Source: JACTOJ01 sp032335695 (GTDB lineage: Bacteria > Bacillota > Clostridia > Clostridiales > Clostridiaceae). Taken from it: a stretch of DNA of 64,000 bases. The notes beneath the pieces were generated by a model. The model did no database searches. It saw only the letters and a list, made by a program, of their open reading frames with translations, and had not been told where the DNA came from. The stretch lies in the NCBI RefSeq assembly GCF_032335695.1, contig NZ_JACTOJ010000004.1, positions 1-64,000 of the forward strand, in the 5' to 3' direction. Made by a program: the position numbers and the translations under genes. The first letter of the stretch is position 1. Each line of letters opens with the position of its first letter. Below are positions 42,328-51,054 of the stretch, in pieces.

Positions 42328-43132
42328 TCACATTTGCCCCCTGACCTAAGGATTTATCTAGAGTATTACCACTTGTCTTATTGTCTGTTTTTTCATTAAA
42401 AATATTATTCTGTGCATCTAAAAACTTTTGGGCATTTTCTTCTGTTCCTCTATAGACTAAGGATACATGAATTTTACTTTGATTTTCTAATTTAGCAAGG
42501 AGTTTAGCTTGAACTTTATTTACTAAAAGTGTAACTGTTGATGGCAGTTGATTTTCTGTATCATTACTGTTATCCTTGTTATTCTTGTTATTTTGTGAGT
42601 AAACATTATCTGAACCTTTGCTTGTAGTTACTGCCAATACCTTAACATATTGAAGCTCATTTGGTACTATAGTTTCTCTTAAATCACCATAATCAGAAGC
42701 AATTATAGAAATAATATCTCCTGCCTGAAGCTTACCAGAAAGTCCAGCTGCAAAACTCTTTATTGTTATAGAAATAGCTTCACTATTACCATCAAGACTA
42801 TAAAGATATTTATTTTCTGCTAATGGACTACTGGAAACTTTACTGTTTAAAATATAGTCACCTTTACTTAAATCTGCTGTAGCATATTTTCCTACAACAC
42901 TTTCTTTATCTCTTAATACATCATTTGGCAGATTATATCCACCTATTTCAACAGTTTCAAGCTTATCTGAAGTTATGATATCTCCCTTTAAAATATCTTT
43001 TGCTATTCTTATAATCTTAACCTTTGATTGTAACGCATTATTATATAATGGAGTAACAGCAAAGCATATGATAAGTGATAGTATAATTGATGAAAGTCCT
43101 ACAATAGTTCTATTTTTTAATAAATTTTTCAT
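42317..43132 (-). CDS. cpaB: CpaB/RcpC-like SAF-domain pilus assembly protein
   Basis: 271 residues. One signal-anchor helix (residues 8-30) is followed by an SAF domain near 45-110 (ILKGDIITSDKLETVEI...YATADLSKGDYI) and an RcpC-type domain (DGNSEAISITIKSFAAGLSGKLQAGDIISII). The C-terminus is Asn/Lys-rich and flexible. In Tad systems this protein lies at the cell-surface side and helps the pilus cross the envelope. GGAGG lies nine bases before the ATG at 43132; the frame to 43174 overlaps the peptidase gene. Confidence 0.8.
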   Translation of the reverse strand: MKNLLKNRTIVGLSSIILSLIICFAVTPLYNNALQSKVKIIRIAKDILKGDIITSDKLETVEIGGYNLPNDVLRDKESVVGKYATADLSKGDYILNSKVSSSPLAENKYLYSLDGNSEAISITIKSFAAGLSGKLQAGDIISIIASDYGDLRETIVPNELQYVKVLAVTTSKGSDNVYSQNNKNNKDNSNDTENQLPSTVTLLVNKVQAKLLAKLENQSKIHVSLVYRGTEENAQKFLDAQNNIFNEKTDNKTSGNTLDKSLGQGANVNEK

Positions 43133-43146
43133 TTTGAAATGCCTCC

Positions 43147-43590
43147 TTAAAATAATAAATAAGTTAAAAAGCACCCTATTGATAGATACGGTGCAAGTGG
43201 GAAGGATATTTCTTTATCCTTATTTTTAATTTTGTAATAAGCTATATTGATTAATACAGCAATTGTAAGTCCAATAAAACATCCTATAAAACCTCCTTTC
43301 AGTCCCAGAAAAAGTCCATTAGCAGCCATAAATTTAATATCACCGCCTCCTATTCCATCACCTTTTATAAATGCAGTTATTAAAAATGGTAGTGGAACAA
43401 TTAAAAATCCTAAAATAGAGTTGAAAAAATTTATACTGCATAAACTTAGAAGTATTATAAGTACATGAACCTTATCTGGAATTATCTTATTTCTAATATC
43501 TACAATACTTGCATAAGTTAAAATTAAGGCATAAAAAAAGCCTCTCAGAACAATCAAATTCCAAAAGGCTATTTTAAATGCGTCCTTCAT
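43147..43590 (-). CDS. TadV/CpaA-like prepilin peptidase (A24 family)
   Basis: 147 residues, about six membrane helices. The two catalytic Asp residues of the type IV prepilin peptidase family are visible: the first in YASIVDIRNKIIPDKVH near residue 32 and the second in the GxGD-type motif GGGDIKFMAANG near 82. It lacks the N-terminal methylase domain, as TadV enzymes do. It should cut the Gly-led leaders of the pilins encoded at 36577-37122 and 37113-37517 and perhaps others. Confidence 0.85.
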   Translation of the reverse strand: MKDAFKIAFWNLIVLRGFFYALILTYASIVDIRNKIIPDKVHVLIILLSLCSINFFNSILGFLIVPLPFLITAFIKGDGIGGGDIKFMAANGLFLGLKGGFIGCFIGLTIAVLINIAYYKIKNKDKEISFPLAPYLSIGCFLTYLLF

Positions 43591-43922
43591 CTTTTATCTA
43601 TCCCCCATTCATCTAAATATTTGTACCTATAAATCTTCTGAGAATTATAGAACTTAACCATAAATTTCATCTGATCTACAACCGAAATATTTGTTTGATC
43701 TTTTGTTAGCATCATCACTGAACCTGCTATTGAAGATAAAATAAATACTACACAAAATGCTGTACTCTTTGAAATAAAATATATTACTGCATCTATAATT
43801 GCTGAAACTAAAGATGCAATTATAGATTTTAAAAGTTCCTCCTTCCCAAAGCCATCAAAAATCTCTGTTCTAGTTTTTAATCCAAGTGGGATATATAAAG
43901 TTTCTTTTTCTTCTAGTTCCAT
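43587..43922 (-). CDS. PrgI/VirB3-like inner-membrane T4SS protein
   Basis: 111 residues. A short cytoplasmic N-terminus, two close transmembrane helices (near 35-80) and a cytoplasmic tail with DQMKFMVKFYNSQKIYRYKYLDEWG, cited in two parts, give the outline of PrgI/VirB3 proteins, which work together with VirB4. The ATG at 43922 is preceded by a weak AAGTGAG; an in-frame GTG at 43931 is possible. Its stop overlaps the peptidase gene's start by four bases. A T4SS gene directly abutting Tad genes shows that the two systems share an operon. Confidence 0.6.
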   Translation of the reverse strand: MELEEKETLYIPLGLKTRTEIFDGFGKEELLKSIIASLVSAIIDAVIYFISKSTAFCVVFILSSIAGSVMMLTKDQTNISVVDQMKFMVKFYNSQKIYRYKYLDEWGIDKR

Positions 43923-43941
43923 TAAACTCACTTCTTTCTAT

Positions 43942-44151
43942 TCAAGAATAATATCCTAATATTAATTCTTTAATTTGCCATATGCTTTCAGCTAGAATGT
44001 AGAAAAGAACTGTATTCTTAGCTCTTCTCTTATACATAGAAAACTCTTCCTCAGAAGTTCCCATTTTTATAAAGCAATAAATAATTCTTAGTACCGCACC
44101 AGCTCTTATTAGCATAATGAAAGCATCTGCCATTTCTTTAATTAAATCCAC
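43942..44151 (-). CDS. Small two-helix membrane protein of the T4SS cluster
   Basis: 69 residues. Helices near 8-27 and 48-65 are separated by a charged loop (KMGTSEEEFSMYKRRAKN). The shape fits small VirB2/TrbC-like or accessory channel proteins, but no conserved motif proves it. GTG start ten bases after AAAGGAG, one base into the VirB6-like gene's stop codon, so translation is coupled. Confidence 0.6.
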   Translation of the reverse strand: MDLIKEMADAFIMLIRAGAVLRIIYCFIKMGTSEEEFSMYKRRAKNTVLFYILAESIWQIKELILGYYS

Positions 44152-44984
44152 TATTTAAAAGCTCCTTTCGCTATCTGTACCAATCTTACGGATTGATATA
44201 TAGTTCCCATAACTCCTGAACCTTGACCACCAGATATGATAATAAATTCTTGAAGGAACCTCGGTGTTTTAATTGCAAGTATCAAAGCTGCTATTCCCCA
44301 AAACACATGTGTATTTAGCATTAATGCTACTCCTGCTTTTGCTAGTACTATCTGAACCATAACAGCAATGGTTGATTGAAAAAATTTCTGTATATAAGTT
44401 CTAAAAACACCTCTATCTGCATCTAACATTCCAACACAAGCTAATGGAAGTCCTATACGTAATATTAATATTTCCATACCTATCATTAAAAATTGGAGAT
44501 ATAGTAAGAAAAAGCATATGAAAAATATCAAAGATATGATAGCAGTAAATAGACCAGCACTTGATATACCTGTAATTACTGCTGAAAAATCTGTTTGCAT
44601 TCCTTTGCTTATTAAATTAATAACCTTATTGGTTAAATCCTCAACTACTGTAGTTAACCACAGATATAATGTTGGGAAACTTACTGCTATTGCAAGAGCT
44701 TTAAAAAATCCTGTAAGAAAAACTAAAGGGTCAGCATCTGCATCCCCTTCTGTCCATAATATATACTGTTCAAAGCCTTTCTTTAAGAACTTTAGAACTA
44801 TAAGCGAGATTCCAAATCCTAAGAAAATGTTAAATACCTCTGTAAATCCATTAGTTCCTATTAAAGTATCCATATATCTTTCTGCATGAAGAGCTATTGG
44901 TACAAGATCATTTAAAAGTGAGTTTACATATACCAAACAACCACTAAGAATAGCTGCTATAAGCATTACAAACAAGGCTTCCAA
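44151..44984 (-). CDS. VirB6/TrbL-like polytopic channel protein
   Basis: 277 residues with six to seven transmembrane helices (near 3-22, 45-65, 85-110, 140-165, 168-190, 212-235, 240-255) and a cytoplasmic or external C-terminus rich in Gly/Gln (SGGQGSGVMG). Length, helix number and position between the pilin-like genes and VirB3/VirB4-type genes match VirB6/TrbL proteins that form the inner-membrane channel. TTG start, seven bases after GGAGGTG. A perfect 11-bp hairpin lies just upstream and may tune its expression. Confidence 0.72.
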   Translation of the reverse strand: MEALFVMLIAAILSGCLVYVNSLLNDLVPIALHAERYMDTLIGTNGFTEVFNIFLGFGISLIVLKFLKKGFEQYILWTEGDADADPLVFLTGFFKALAIAVSFPTLYLWLTTVVEDLTNKVINLISKGMQTDFSAVITGISSAGLFTAIISLIFFICFFLLYLQFLMIGMEILILRIGLPLACVGMLDADRGVFRTYIQKFFQSTIAVMVQIVLAKAGVALMLNTHVFWGIAALILAIKTPRFLQEFIIISGGQGSGVMGTIYQSVRLVQIAKGAFK

Positions 44985-45004
44985 AAATACTCACCTCCAT
45001 TTTT

Positions 45005-45036
45005 TAAGGCTTGCGGTTAAAATATCGCAAGCCTTA
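45005..45036. repeat. Strong hairpin between DUF6133 and VirB6-like genes
   Basis: A perfect 11-bp stem TAAGGCTTGCG / CGCAAGCCTTA with a ten-base loop. No T run follows on the minus strand, so it is more likely an RNA-stability or processing element than a terminator. Confidence 0.6.
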
Positions 45037-45070
45037 ATAGAAATTTATTTTTCTGTAGATTCATGAACTA

Positions 45071-45301
45071 TTAACCTTTAAAATTAAACATTTCAGTTAT
45101 TCTTTGTACTAAAGTTGGTAATACAGTATCTTTAAATAAAAGGTATAACCCTGAAAGTACTAATGCTCCTATTACTACTGACATAAGTATTTTTACTGCT
45201 GTGTCAACAAAACCTTCTCCACTTTTACTTTTTAAAGCTCCCTTTACTGAATTCATCTTATTTACCATATTCCTTTGTGTGCTTAATACTAATTTTCTCA
45301 T
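45071..45301 (-). CDS. DUF6133-type small membrane protein (pilin-like)
   Basis: 76 residues. Lys/Arg-rich N-terminus, the motif KSGEGFVDTAVKILMSVVIGALVLSGLYLLF, cited in part, then a short tail ending in FNFKG. DUF6133 proteins are found beside VirB-type genes in clostridial conjugative elements. The GEGFVDT motif closely resembles GEGYVDT in the DUF4320 pilin, so it may also be cut by the TadV peptidase. GGAGG lies eight bases before the ATG at 45301. Confidence 0.68.
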   Translation of the reverse strand: MRKLVLSTQRNMVNKMNSVKGALKSKSGEGFVDTAVKILMSVVIGALVLSGLYLLFKDTVLPTLVQRITEMFNFKG

Positions 45302-45320
45302 TACTGATACCTCCGTTAAT

Positions 45321-45671
45321 TTATTTATAATATCCAATTATCAAATTTAAAGTAGCTGAAGCTATAACCGCTCCAATACATGAAACTATAGCAACAACAA
45401 TTCTGTTGTTCCATTTCTTTTGATCCATTTCATCAGCAGCACTTCTTCTTATAAAAAAATATATAATTAGAACTCCTGCCGCAACTGGTGAAAGAATCAT
45501 CAGCCAAGTAGTTGCATCATTAATAAGTTTTTCTGTCCCTTTTGCTAAATTACTATCTCCTATACCTTCTGCATAAGCTGTTGTACTATTCATAAGCAGA
45601 AAATACATAGATGTAGCAATTAAGCAAATCTTTTCTTTAAGATTTTTGATCTTACTTTTAATTTTCCTCAT
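45321..45671 (-). CDS. VirB2/TrbC-like pilin-type membrane protein
   Basis: 116 residues. A signal peptide with core LIATSMYFLLMNST and a likely cut after TAYAE near residue 33 precedes two transmembrane helices (near 55-75 and 92-112) joined by a charged loop (RRSAADEMDQKKWNNR). This is the VirB2-type plan: a signal sequence and two helices. GGAGG lies eight bases before the ATG at 45671. It overlaps the 3' end of the coupling-protein gene by 14 bases. It could form a conjugative pilus or channel subunit. Confidence 0.65.
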   Translation of the reverse strand: MRKIKSKIKNLKEKICLIATSMYFLLMNSTTAYAEGIGDSNLAKGTEKLINDATTWLMILSPVAAGVLIIYFFIRRSAADEMDQKKWNNRIVVAIVSCIGAVIASATLNLIIGYYK

Positions 45672-47820
45672 TATAAAGTCCTCCTGAATTCTTACTTTCC
45701 TCATAGAAATATCCTGATTGAACCTTTGAAAATTGTGATTTCATTTCTCTTTGGGTATTCTTTATTAAATTCAGTTCTTCATTTGCTGCATAATAAAGCC
45801 ATATACCCCATAAGTCCATATCAAGCATAGTGATGTTTCTCGCTATTCTTCTATCCTGTCTTAATTCTCTAACCTTTCTGTTATGTTCCTTATCTCCAAG
45901 TCCAAACATTTTATTGAAATTCCAAGCTGCTAAATCTGGTGAATACATAATTGCAGGATTATTTCTTGAAGTAATTAAACTGTAAGGTCTTGAAATTTTT
46001 CTTATTTCATCTGCTGCAAGTAAGGCCCTATGAGTTAAATTGATACTTTGTGAACTAGATGGAGTAGAAAATTTTGCATGAGATGAACTTAAAGAATAAG
46101 TAGACACTGTATAATTCCCAAGTTTTTTTGATATTTCCTCAAGAGTTTCAATATCATCTGCCTGTAGGTAAATCCAATTTTCACAGTTTCCTTTAATGGT
46201 TTTAGCCACCTCCTTTCCATACTTTTCATCAAGCTGAGCAAAACTCTGTAGAAATAAATTAAACCTGATCCCTCTTCCACCACCAACGGTAAGCTTATTA
46301 GAGAAATCAGGTATTTTAGCAAAGTTTCCAAATTCATCAAGTAAGAAGTTAACTCTATTTTTTAATCTACCACCTCTTTCATCTGCGCTTTTAACTAGCT
46401 CTGCATAGTGTTGTGAAACAAAAAGGCTTGCTAAAGAGTAATAAGTAGTTTTCTCATCTGGAAGTATTATGAATATAGCTCTTTTTTTACTTCCAGTTTC
46501 TTTTGGATTATATTCACTTAGATTTGTCATTGAATTAATTAATGGATTTGTAAAAAGTCTTAGAGTTGTAAGCGCTGCTGTGTAAAAGCTTCCTCTTGTT
46601 TTACTTGGAGCTACCTCAGATATGGCAAGGAGTGCTTTTGCAGGATGAGATGCATTTAGCTTTTTAACATATTCTATAATTGGCATAGTTGTCCCAACCA
46701 TTTTACACATCTCACTTATAAAATAATAAACATTAGTCATATTTTGATATTTTCTATTGTTGCCTTCCTTGTTGTCATAAACTACGCTCATTATGCTGCT
46801 TGCAATGATTGAAGCTTCTCCATCAGTCCATATTCTCTCGCCTTTAGCCTCACCTACAAGCTGCGATGTTAAGTCCCAGGTTGCATCAATAGCTCTTGCA
46901 ATATCATTATTATCTACTGCATCAATTACAGGCTGTAGAAAATTATATCTACTACTTTTCTGTGGATTTTTAAAATCAATAGCTATAATCTCATAGCCTA
47001 ATCTTTCTAAATACGGATAAGTGTATTCGTAAAGTTCGCCCTTAGGATCACTTAAAACCATGCTTTCCCCTGATAGTGCAAGAATACCTATACTTTGTAG
47101 TACAATAGTTCTTGTTTTTCCTGAACGTGTAGCTCCAATGCATAATGTATGAACATCATCTCCTATATAATATATTTTTTCACTTCCTTTCTGCTTTTTA
47201 TAGCCTAAGACTACCCCACCCTGCGGTAAAAGAATTTTGTCTGATTGTACTGAACCTGCTGCGGTTTTATCTTTACTTTTAATATCTCCTTTCTGTTCTT
47301 CCACTGCAAGTTCTTCTTGTGCTTCTTTACCTTTTTCTTGTTCTTTTTGATTTCCATTGTTTACTTCACACCTTTCATTAATTTCTTTTAAATCATCATA
47401 TCCTTGTTCTATTAATGCCTTTACCCTGCTGTCATTTGTATTTAGAATAAAGCTATCAAAAGCTGAATCCTTCTCATTTTCTGTAAGCCACTCAGCAGAA
47501 CCAAATTGCTTTTGACCTGCTGGCACTGGTGTTGAAATTCTAGGAGTTATTTCCCTTAACTCACTTTGATATGGCTTATCATTGGCAAAATAATAAAATA
47601 TTGAAAATAGAACATTGAATCCATTAATGCATAAAAATAGCATCAAGTGCTGTTTACTTGACGCTATACTATGGATACAAGTTATTAAGTTTGGGATTTT
47701 TAGTGTTGTCATTTGCTTTGAAAATATCTGATGAACTATTGTTGAAAAATAAATGTTGAGAAAAAGCCCACTCATTAGTATGAGCAGGCTTATACTAATC
47801 TTTTTTGTTTTAGATTTCAT
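45658..47820 (-). CDS. virD4: VirD4/TraG-type coupling protein
   Basis: 720 residues; hexameric ATPase that links the relaxase-DNA complex to the secretion channel. Two N-terminal transmembrane helices (near 8-26 and 50-72) precede the motor domain with Walker A (CIGATRSGKTRTIVLQ) near residue 220, LSDPKGELYEY (first Walker B-like strand) near 250, and the second Asp box LLDEFGNFAKIPDF near 500. A helical all-alpha domain lies between. AAGGAG lies nine bases before the ATG at 47820; the frame extends to 47874, through a terminator. The C-terminal tail after residue 650 probably contacts substrates. Confidence 0.92.
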   Translation of the reverse strand: MKSKTKKISISLLILMSGLFLNIYFSTIVHQIFSKQMTTLKIPNLITCIHSIASSKQHLMLFLCINGFNVLFSIFYYFANDKPYQSELREITPRISTPVPAGQKQFGSAEWLTENEKDSAFDSFILNTNDSRVKALIEQGYDDLKEINERCEVNNGNQKEQEKGKEAQEELAVEEQKGDIKSKDKTAAGSVQSDKILLPQGGVVLGYKKQKGSEKIYYIGDDVHTLCIGATRSGKTRTIVLQSIGILALSGESMVLSDPKGELYEYTYPYLERLGYEIIAIDFKNPQKSSRYNFLQPVIDAVDNNDIARAIDATWDLTSQLVGEAKGERIWTDGEASIIASSIMSVVYDNKEGNNRKYQNMTNVYYFISEMCKMVGTTMPIIEYVKKLNASHPAKALLAISEVAPSKTRGSFYTAALTTLRLFTNPLINSMTNLSEYNPKETGSKKRAIFIILPDEKTTYYSLASLFVSQHYAELVKSADERGGRLKNRVNFLLDEFGNFAKIPDFSNKLTVGGGRGIRFNLFLQSFAQLDEKYGKEVAKTIKGNCENWIYLQADDIETLEEISKKLGNYTVSTYSLSSSHAKFSTPSSSQSINLTHRALLAADEIRKISRPYSLITSRNNPAIMYSPDLAAWNFNKMFGLGDKEHNRKVRELRQDRRIARNITMLDMDLWGIWLYYAANEELNLIKNTQREMKSQFSKVQSGYFYEESKNSGGLYNEEN

Positions 47821-47854
47821 GAAGCAATTCTCCTTTCTTAATTGAATTTTGGGG

Positions 47855-47888
47855 ATAAAAATAAGACCTACCAAACCTCAGTAAGTCT
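47855..47888 (-). terminator. Terminator of the DUF5677-like gene
   Basis: An 8-bp stem AGACTTAC / GTAGGTCT (one G-U pair, minus-strand reading, 47864-47888) is followed by TTATTTTTAT. It separates the cargo gene from virD4. Confidence 0.7.
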
Positions 47889-47963
47889 ATTTCTAATTAT
47901 ATTTCGAAAATATTTGATTCTAATCTACTATTACATCTAATTTTGTTCTTAAAATTATAACTA

Positions 47964-48797
47964 TCAAAACCATTTTACTGATGGGTTGAAAATTTTCTCA
48001 ATCTCAGTAATTGAATGGTTACTTTTGATATATTGCTTTACTTTAACCTCATATTCATTCCAATCATTTTTAATTTTGTCATTACCATACATATATACTA
48101 ATCTATTTAGCAAAGGTGCCATAACTGTAAGTACAGAATTTAAAAGCAATACATGATTTTCAAACATTCTAAGAGGTTTAAAATTAAATTTTCCACCACC
48201 AAATGCAATATTGGTTTCCATATGGTTAATTTCATGTGTCTCTATGCATAATGGCCTATAAATATCTGAATATATTTTCTCCCAACCTATCAAATTAAAT
48301 AAATTTTCTAAAGTAGTTCTCTTATCTTCACAATAACTATACCAATTAGGATAGGGTTTATCTCTCTTAATTACTTCAACATACGATTTATAGCATTCAA
48401 TTTGATCCATCCTTTTATAAAAATCATCTTCATCTACGGCTGTTCTTTTAATATCAAGCATTTGTAAGATAGTTGCTCTTTTTTCAATTTTGGCATCATC
48501 CAAAAGAATATAACACAATTGAACTGCAGACTCAATTAAAGAACGTAAAATAATAAACCCAGAATTAATTAAACTATTTTCAGTCATAACCTTCAACGTA
48601 TCTAATAATTCAACTATCCTATATATATTCGAATATATTGTCAATTCAAAATCCTTTATAGTTTCATCAAAACCATTATCTAAAACAGCATTCAAATACT
48701 TAAATAAGTCATCATAAAACAATTTATGCTCAGTAATTAATTCTTTTTCTTCTCCAGTTAGTTCATATACACAATTCCCATAATTATCTCGTATCAT
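47964..48797 (-). CDS. DUF5677-like protein of unknown function (cargo)
   Basis: 277 residues, soluble and mostly helical. ILRSLIESAVQLCYILLDDAKIE near residues 82-105 and ETHEINHMETNIAF near 188-200 fit the DUF5677 pattern, whose members are small all-helical proteins often located in mobile elements and defence islands. The conserved His residues in the second motif might be catalytic, but no activity is established. It lies between the relaxase and coupling-protein genes with about 190 bases upstream and its own terminator, so it looks like inserted cargo and not a transfer gene. Confidence 0.5.
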   Translation of the reverse strand: MIRDNYGNCVYELTGEEKELITEHKLFYDDLFKYLNAVLDNGFDETIKDFELTIYSNIYRIVELLDTLKVMTENSLINSGFIILRSLIESAVQLCYILLDDAKIEKRATILQMLDIKRTAVDEDDFYKRMDQIECYKSYVEVIKRDKPYPNWYSYCEDKRTTLENLFNLIGWEKIYSDIYRPLCIETHEINHMETNIAFGGGKFNFKPLRMFENHVLLLNSVLTVMAPLLNRLVYMYGNDKIKNDWNEYEVKVKQYIKSNHSITEIEKIFNPSVKWF

Positions 48798-48986
48798 AGA
48801 ACTCCCTCCAATATAAATAATTTAGATAAAACTTTCTTTGTAAATATGATAATAGCTAATCAATCCTTTTTCAGATCATTAGTCAATCATACCTAATATC
48901 AATACTTATCACTTACATATATCATATTTTTAATCGATCTACCTAAAAATATTTTATCATAAAAAACTTATAAATACATATTTTTT

Positions 48987-49937
48987 TTACATATCTTTTC
49001 CACTTTCCCACTCAAGCCCTCTTCCTTTACTTTCTTCAATAGCTCTTTCCTTCTTTGCCTGTCCTTCAAGAGCAGTAAGTGGCAACTTAGAATTATAATT
49101 ATTGCTTTTATCCTTAGCAATCATTTCAATTGCTGTAAATAATAATTCCATCTTTGCTTCAAGTTGCTTTTTATCTGCCTTCTGTTTATTTAATTCAAAA
49201 GCCTTAAAAAGTGCTTCTTTTGTAAATTGCTCTAGAGGATATAGTTTTCTATTCCTGCACTTCTTACCTTCAGGAGTTGTAAAAGTTATATATTTTCTTT
49301 CATCTGCCCAATCAACTTTATATCCAAGCTTAGTCATATTTTTTATAAACTCATCCTTACTTCTGCTACACCATTTACAATGCTTGACGGCAAGATACAG
49401 CTCATATTTCCAACTTTGCTTTTTATCCGTTGCTCTATATTCTCCCCTGTTTTTGTGCTTTCCTTTTTCTCCATCAACAACAATAAGACCATATTCTTTG
49501 CATAACTCATCTGAATGTTCCTTAAGACTTTCTAATTGTTCCTTAGATAGCTGCCACTTACATCCTTTTGAAAAACCAACTGAATTTACAATAAAATGAG
49601 TATGAAGATGTTCTTTATCTGTATGAGTTGCATATATTACCTGAAAATCATTAAATACTTCATGTTCCAAAAGCTTTTTCCCAATTTCATTTATTATTTC
49701 CGGTGTAACTTTATCATTAGGCGAAAAGGATTGAATAAAATGTATAAACTGTCTCCCATTTTCTTTATTAAAATTCTGCTTAATCATAACAAACTCTTCA
49801 TAAGCAATATCTGGTGAGCAATTTTTTCCTCCAGTTAAATATTCTGCTGTTTTTAGAGGATTCTTTATATAATTTATAGCTCTTTTCATACCTTTATAAG
49901 TATTATTTGAACCATTAATAAATTCAATTACAGCCAT
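48987..49937 (-). CDS. MOBP-type relaxase
   Basis: 316 residues. The metal-binding three-His motif HxDxxHxH is perfect: ATHTDKEHLHTHFIVNSV near residue 105. A catalytic Tyr is likely in the N-terminal motif YIKNPLKTAEYLTGG near 24-37, and the second motif reads FIHFIQSFSPND near 64. The C-terminal half (150-316) is helical and basic and lacks a primase or helicase domain. It nicks the oriT strand and is covalently led through the coupling protein. AAGGTGAAG lies just before the ATG. It is separated from mobC by a cargo gene. Confidence 0.9.
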   Translation of the reverse strand: MAVIEFINGSNNTYKGMKRAINYIKNPLKTAEYLTGGKNCSPDIAYEEFVMIKQNFNKENGRQFIHFIQSFSPNDKVTPEIINEIGKKLLEHEVFNDFQVIYATHTDKEHLHTHFIVNSVGFSKGCKWQLSKEQLESLKEHSDELCKEYGLIVVDGEKGKHKNRGEYRATDKKQSWKYELYLAVKHCKWCSRSKDEFIKNMTKLGYKVDWADERKYITFTTPEGKKCRNRKLYPLEQFTKEALFKAFELNKQKADKKQLEAKMELLFTAIEMIAKDKSNNYNSKLPLTALEGQAKKERAIEESKGRGLEWESGKDM

Positions 49938-49966
49938 ATCTTCACCTTACTTTTTCACTTAATTAT

Positions 49967-50013
49967 GGTAAAAATAGAAAACACCTGCTATTTTAGAATA
50001 GCAAGTGTTTTTA
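49967..50013 (-). terminator. Terminator of the EEP-fold gene
   Basis: An imperfect 13-bp stem, AAACACTTGCTATT / AATAGCAGGTGTTT (minus-strand reading, one G-U pair), is followed by TCTATTTTTACC. Confidence 0.7.
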
Positions 50014-50063
50014 TAACTTTAATCTTATTATAAAACGGGAATTTAATTTTGATAAATTGAATT

Positions 50064-50885
50064 TTATAAATACCCCTTAATAGTACCTATTAAAATAGCA
50101 TGATCTGGAAACCCACGAGAAATATTCCACACTGTTTTATTTTTTTCAATGTCGTCATAGCAAGGATACCCCTCTGATTTTTTAATAAAACTCCATGAAT
50201 ACTTCATATCATCAATCCTAATATTGTTACTACAAATAAAATGATCAATAGAATTCATGCCTTCTATTATTTTTGTATATTTGTTTATAAAAAAATAGCT
50301 ATAATTGTTAATGTAATCATCAGTTCCGTATAAAGATTTATTATGTTTAGGTGTTTTTACACAAAAGGATTTTTCAATATATTGGCTTAATGTATCATTA
50401 GTTGCATTATAATCCCCTGTAGCAATGATTACTTGATTTGGATTATTATTTTTTATAGATACTAAATATCTATTTAACGGCCTTATTTGCTTTTCGATTG
50501 TAATCTCGTCTATCTTTCGTACTCCAATAATAGATACTGGAACACCACATTTTTCATAAAAAAAGACATGGATAAAGTTCGGACATATTTCGTCATTTTC
50601 TATTGGAATATTTGTTAATATGAAAGGTTCTGCTTTGTCCATAATAATATTTGTTTTTATTGCAACAAGAATTTCGTTTTGTCCATCTATAAGACCATTT
50701 GTACATACGGTATATCCTAGTGATCTAACTTCGTTTTCAAACGACTCATTTTTCTTGTATTCAATTATAACATTGATATCAGCATTGATTTCCCTAATTT
50801 GCTCAATTACAATACATGCTATACTGTCAATTTTTTTAGCCATCAAATGTATATTCCATTCTAATAATCTAACATTAAACTCCAT
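50064..50885 (-). CDS. Endonuclease/exonuclease/phosphatase-fold protein (cargo)
   Basis: 273 residues, soluble. The EEP (DNase I-like) motifs are present in order: LLEWNIHL at the N-terminus, INVIIEYKKNE for the catalytic Glu (near 33-40), GDYNATND near 155, SIDHFICSNN near 212, and FPDHAILIGT near 262, which supplies the final His. Metal-dependent phosphodiesterase activity on nucleic acid or another phosphoester is likely. The gene lies between mobC and the relaxase gene with its own terminator. Whether it helps DNA transfer or defends the element is open. I chose the ATG at 50885, six bases after AGAGGTGG. Confidence 0.78.
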   Translation of the reverse strand: MEFNVRLLEWNIHLMAKKIDSIACIVIEQIREINADINVIIEYKKNESFENEVRSLGYTVCTNGLIDGQNEILVAIKTNIIMDKAEPFILTNIPIENDEICPNFIHVFFYEKCGVPVSIIGVRKIDEITIEKQIRPLNRYLVSIKNNNPNQVIIATGDYNATNDTLSQYIEKSFCVKTPKHNKSLYGTDDYINNYSYFFINKYTKIIEGMNSIDHFICSNNIRIDDMKYSWSFIKKSEGYPCYDDIEKNKTVWNISRGFPDHAILIGTIKGYL

Positions 50886-51054
50886 ATATTCCACCTCTTC
50901 CATTTCCAATTTGTACATTTTTATTATTTATAGATATTCTTCATAATTTATAAGCAACTCACTAAAATATCTGTTTTGTTTCGACAATACTGATTCATTA
51001 TACTAAATTATATTCCTCTTCTTTTAAATTCTCAATAATTCCAAGAACTTTATC

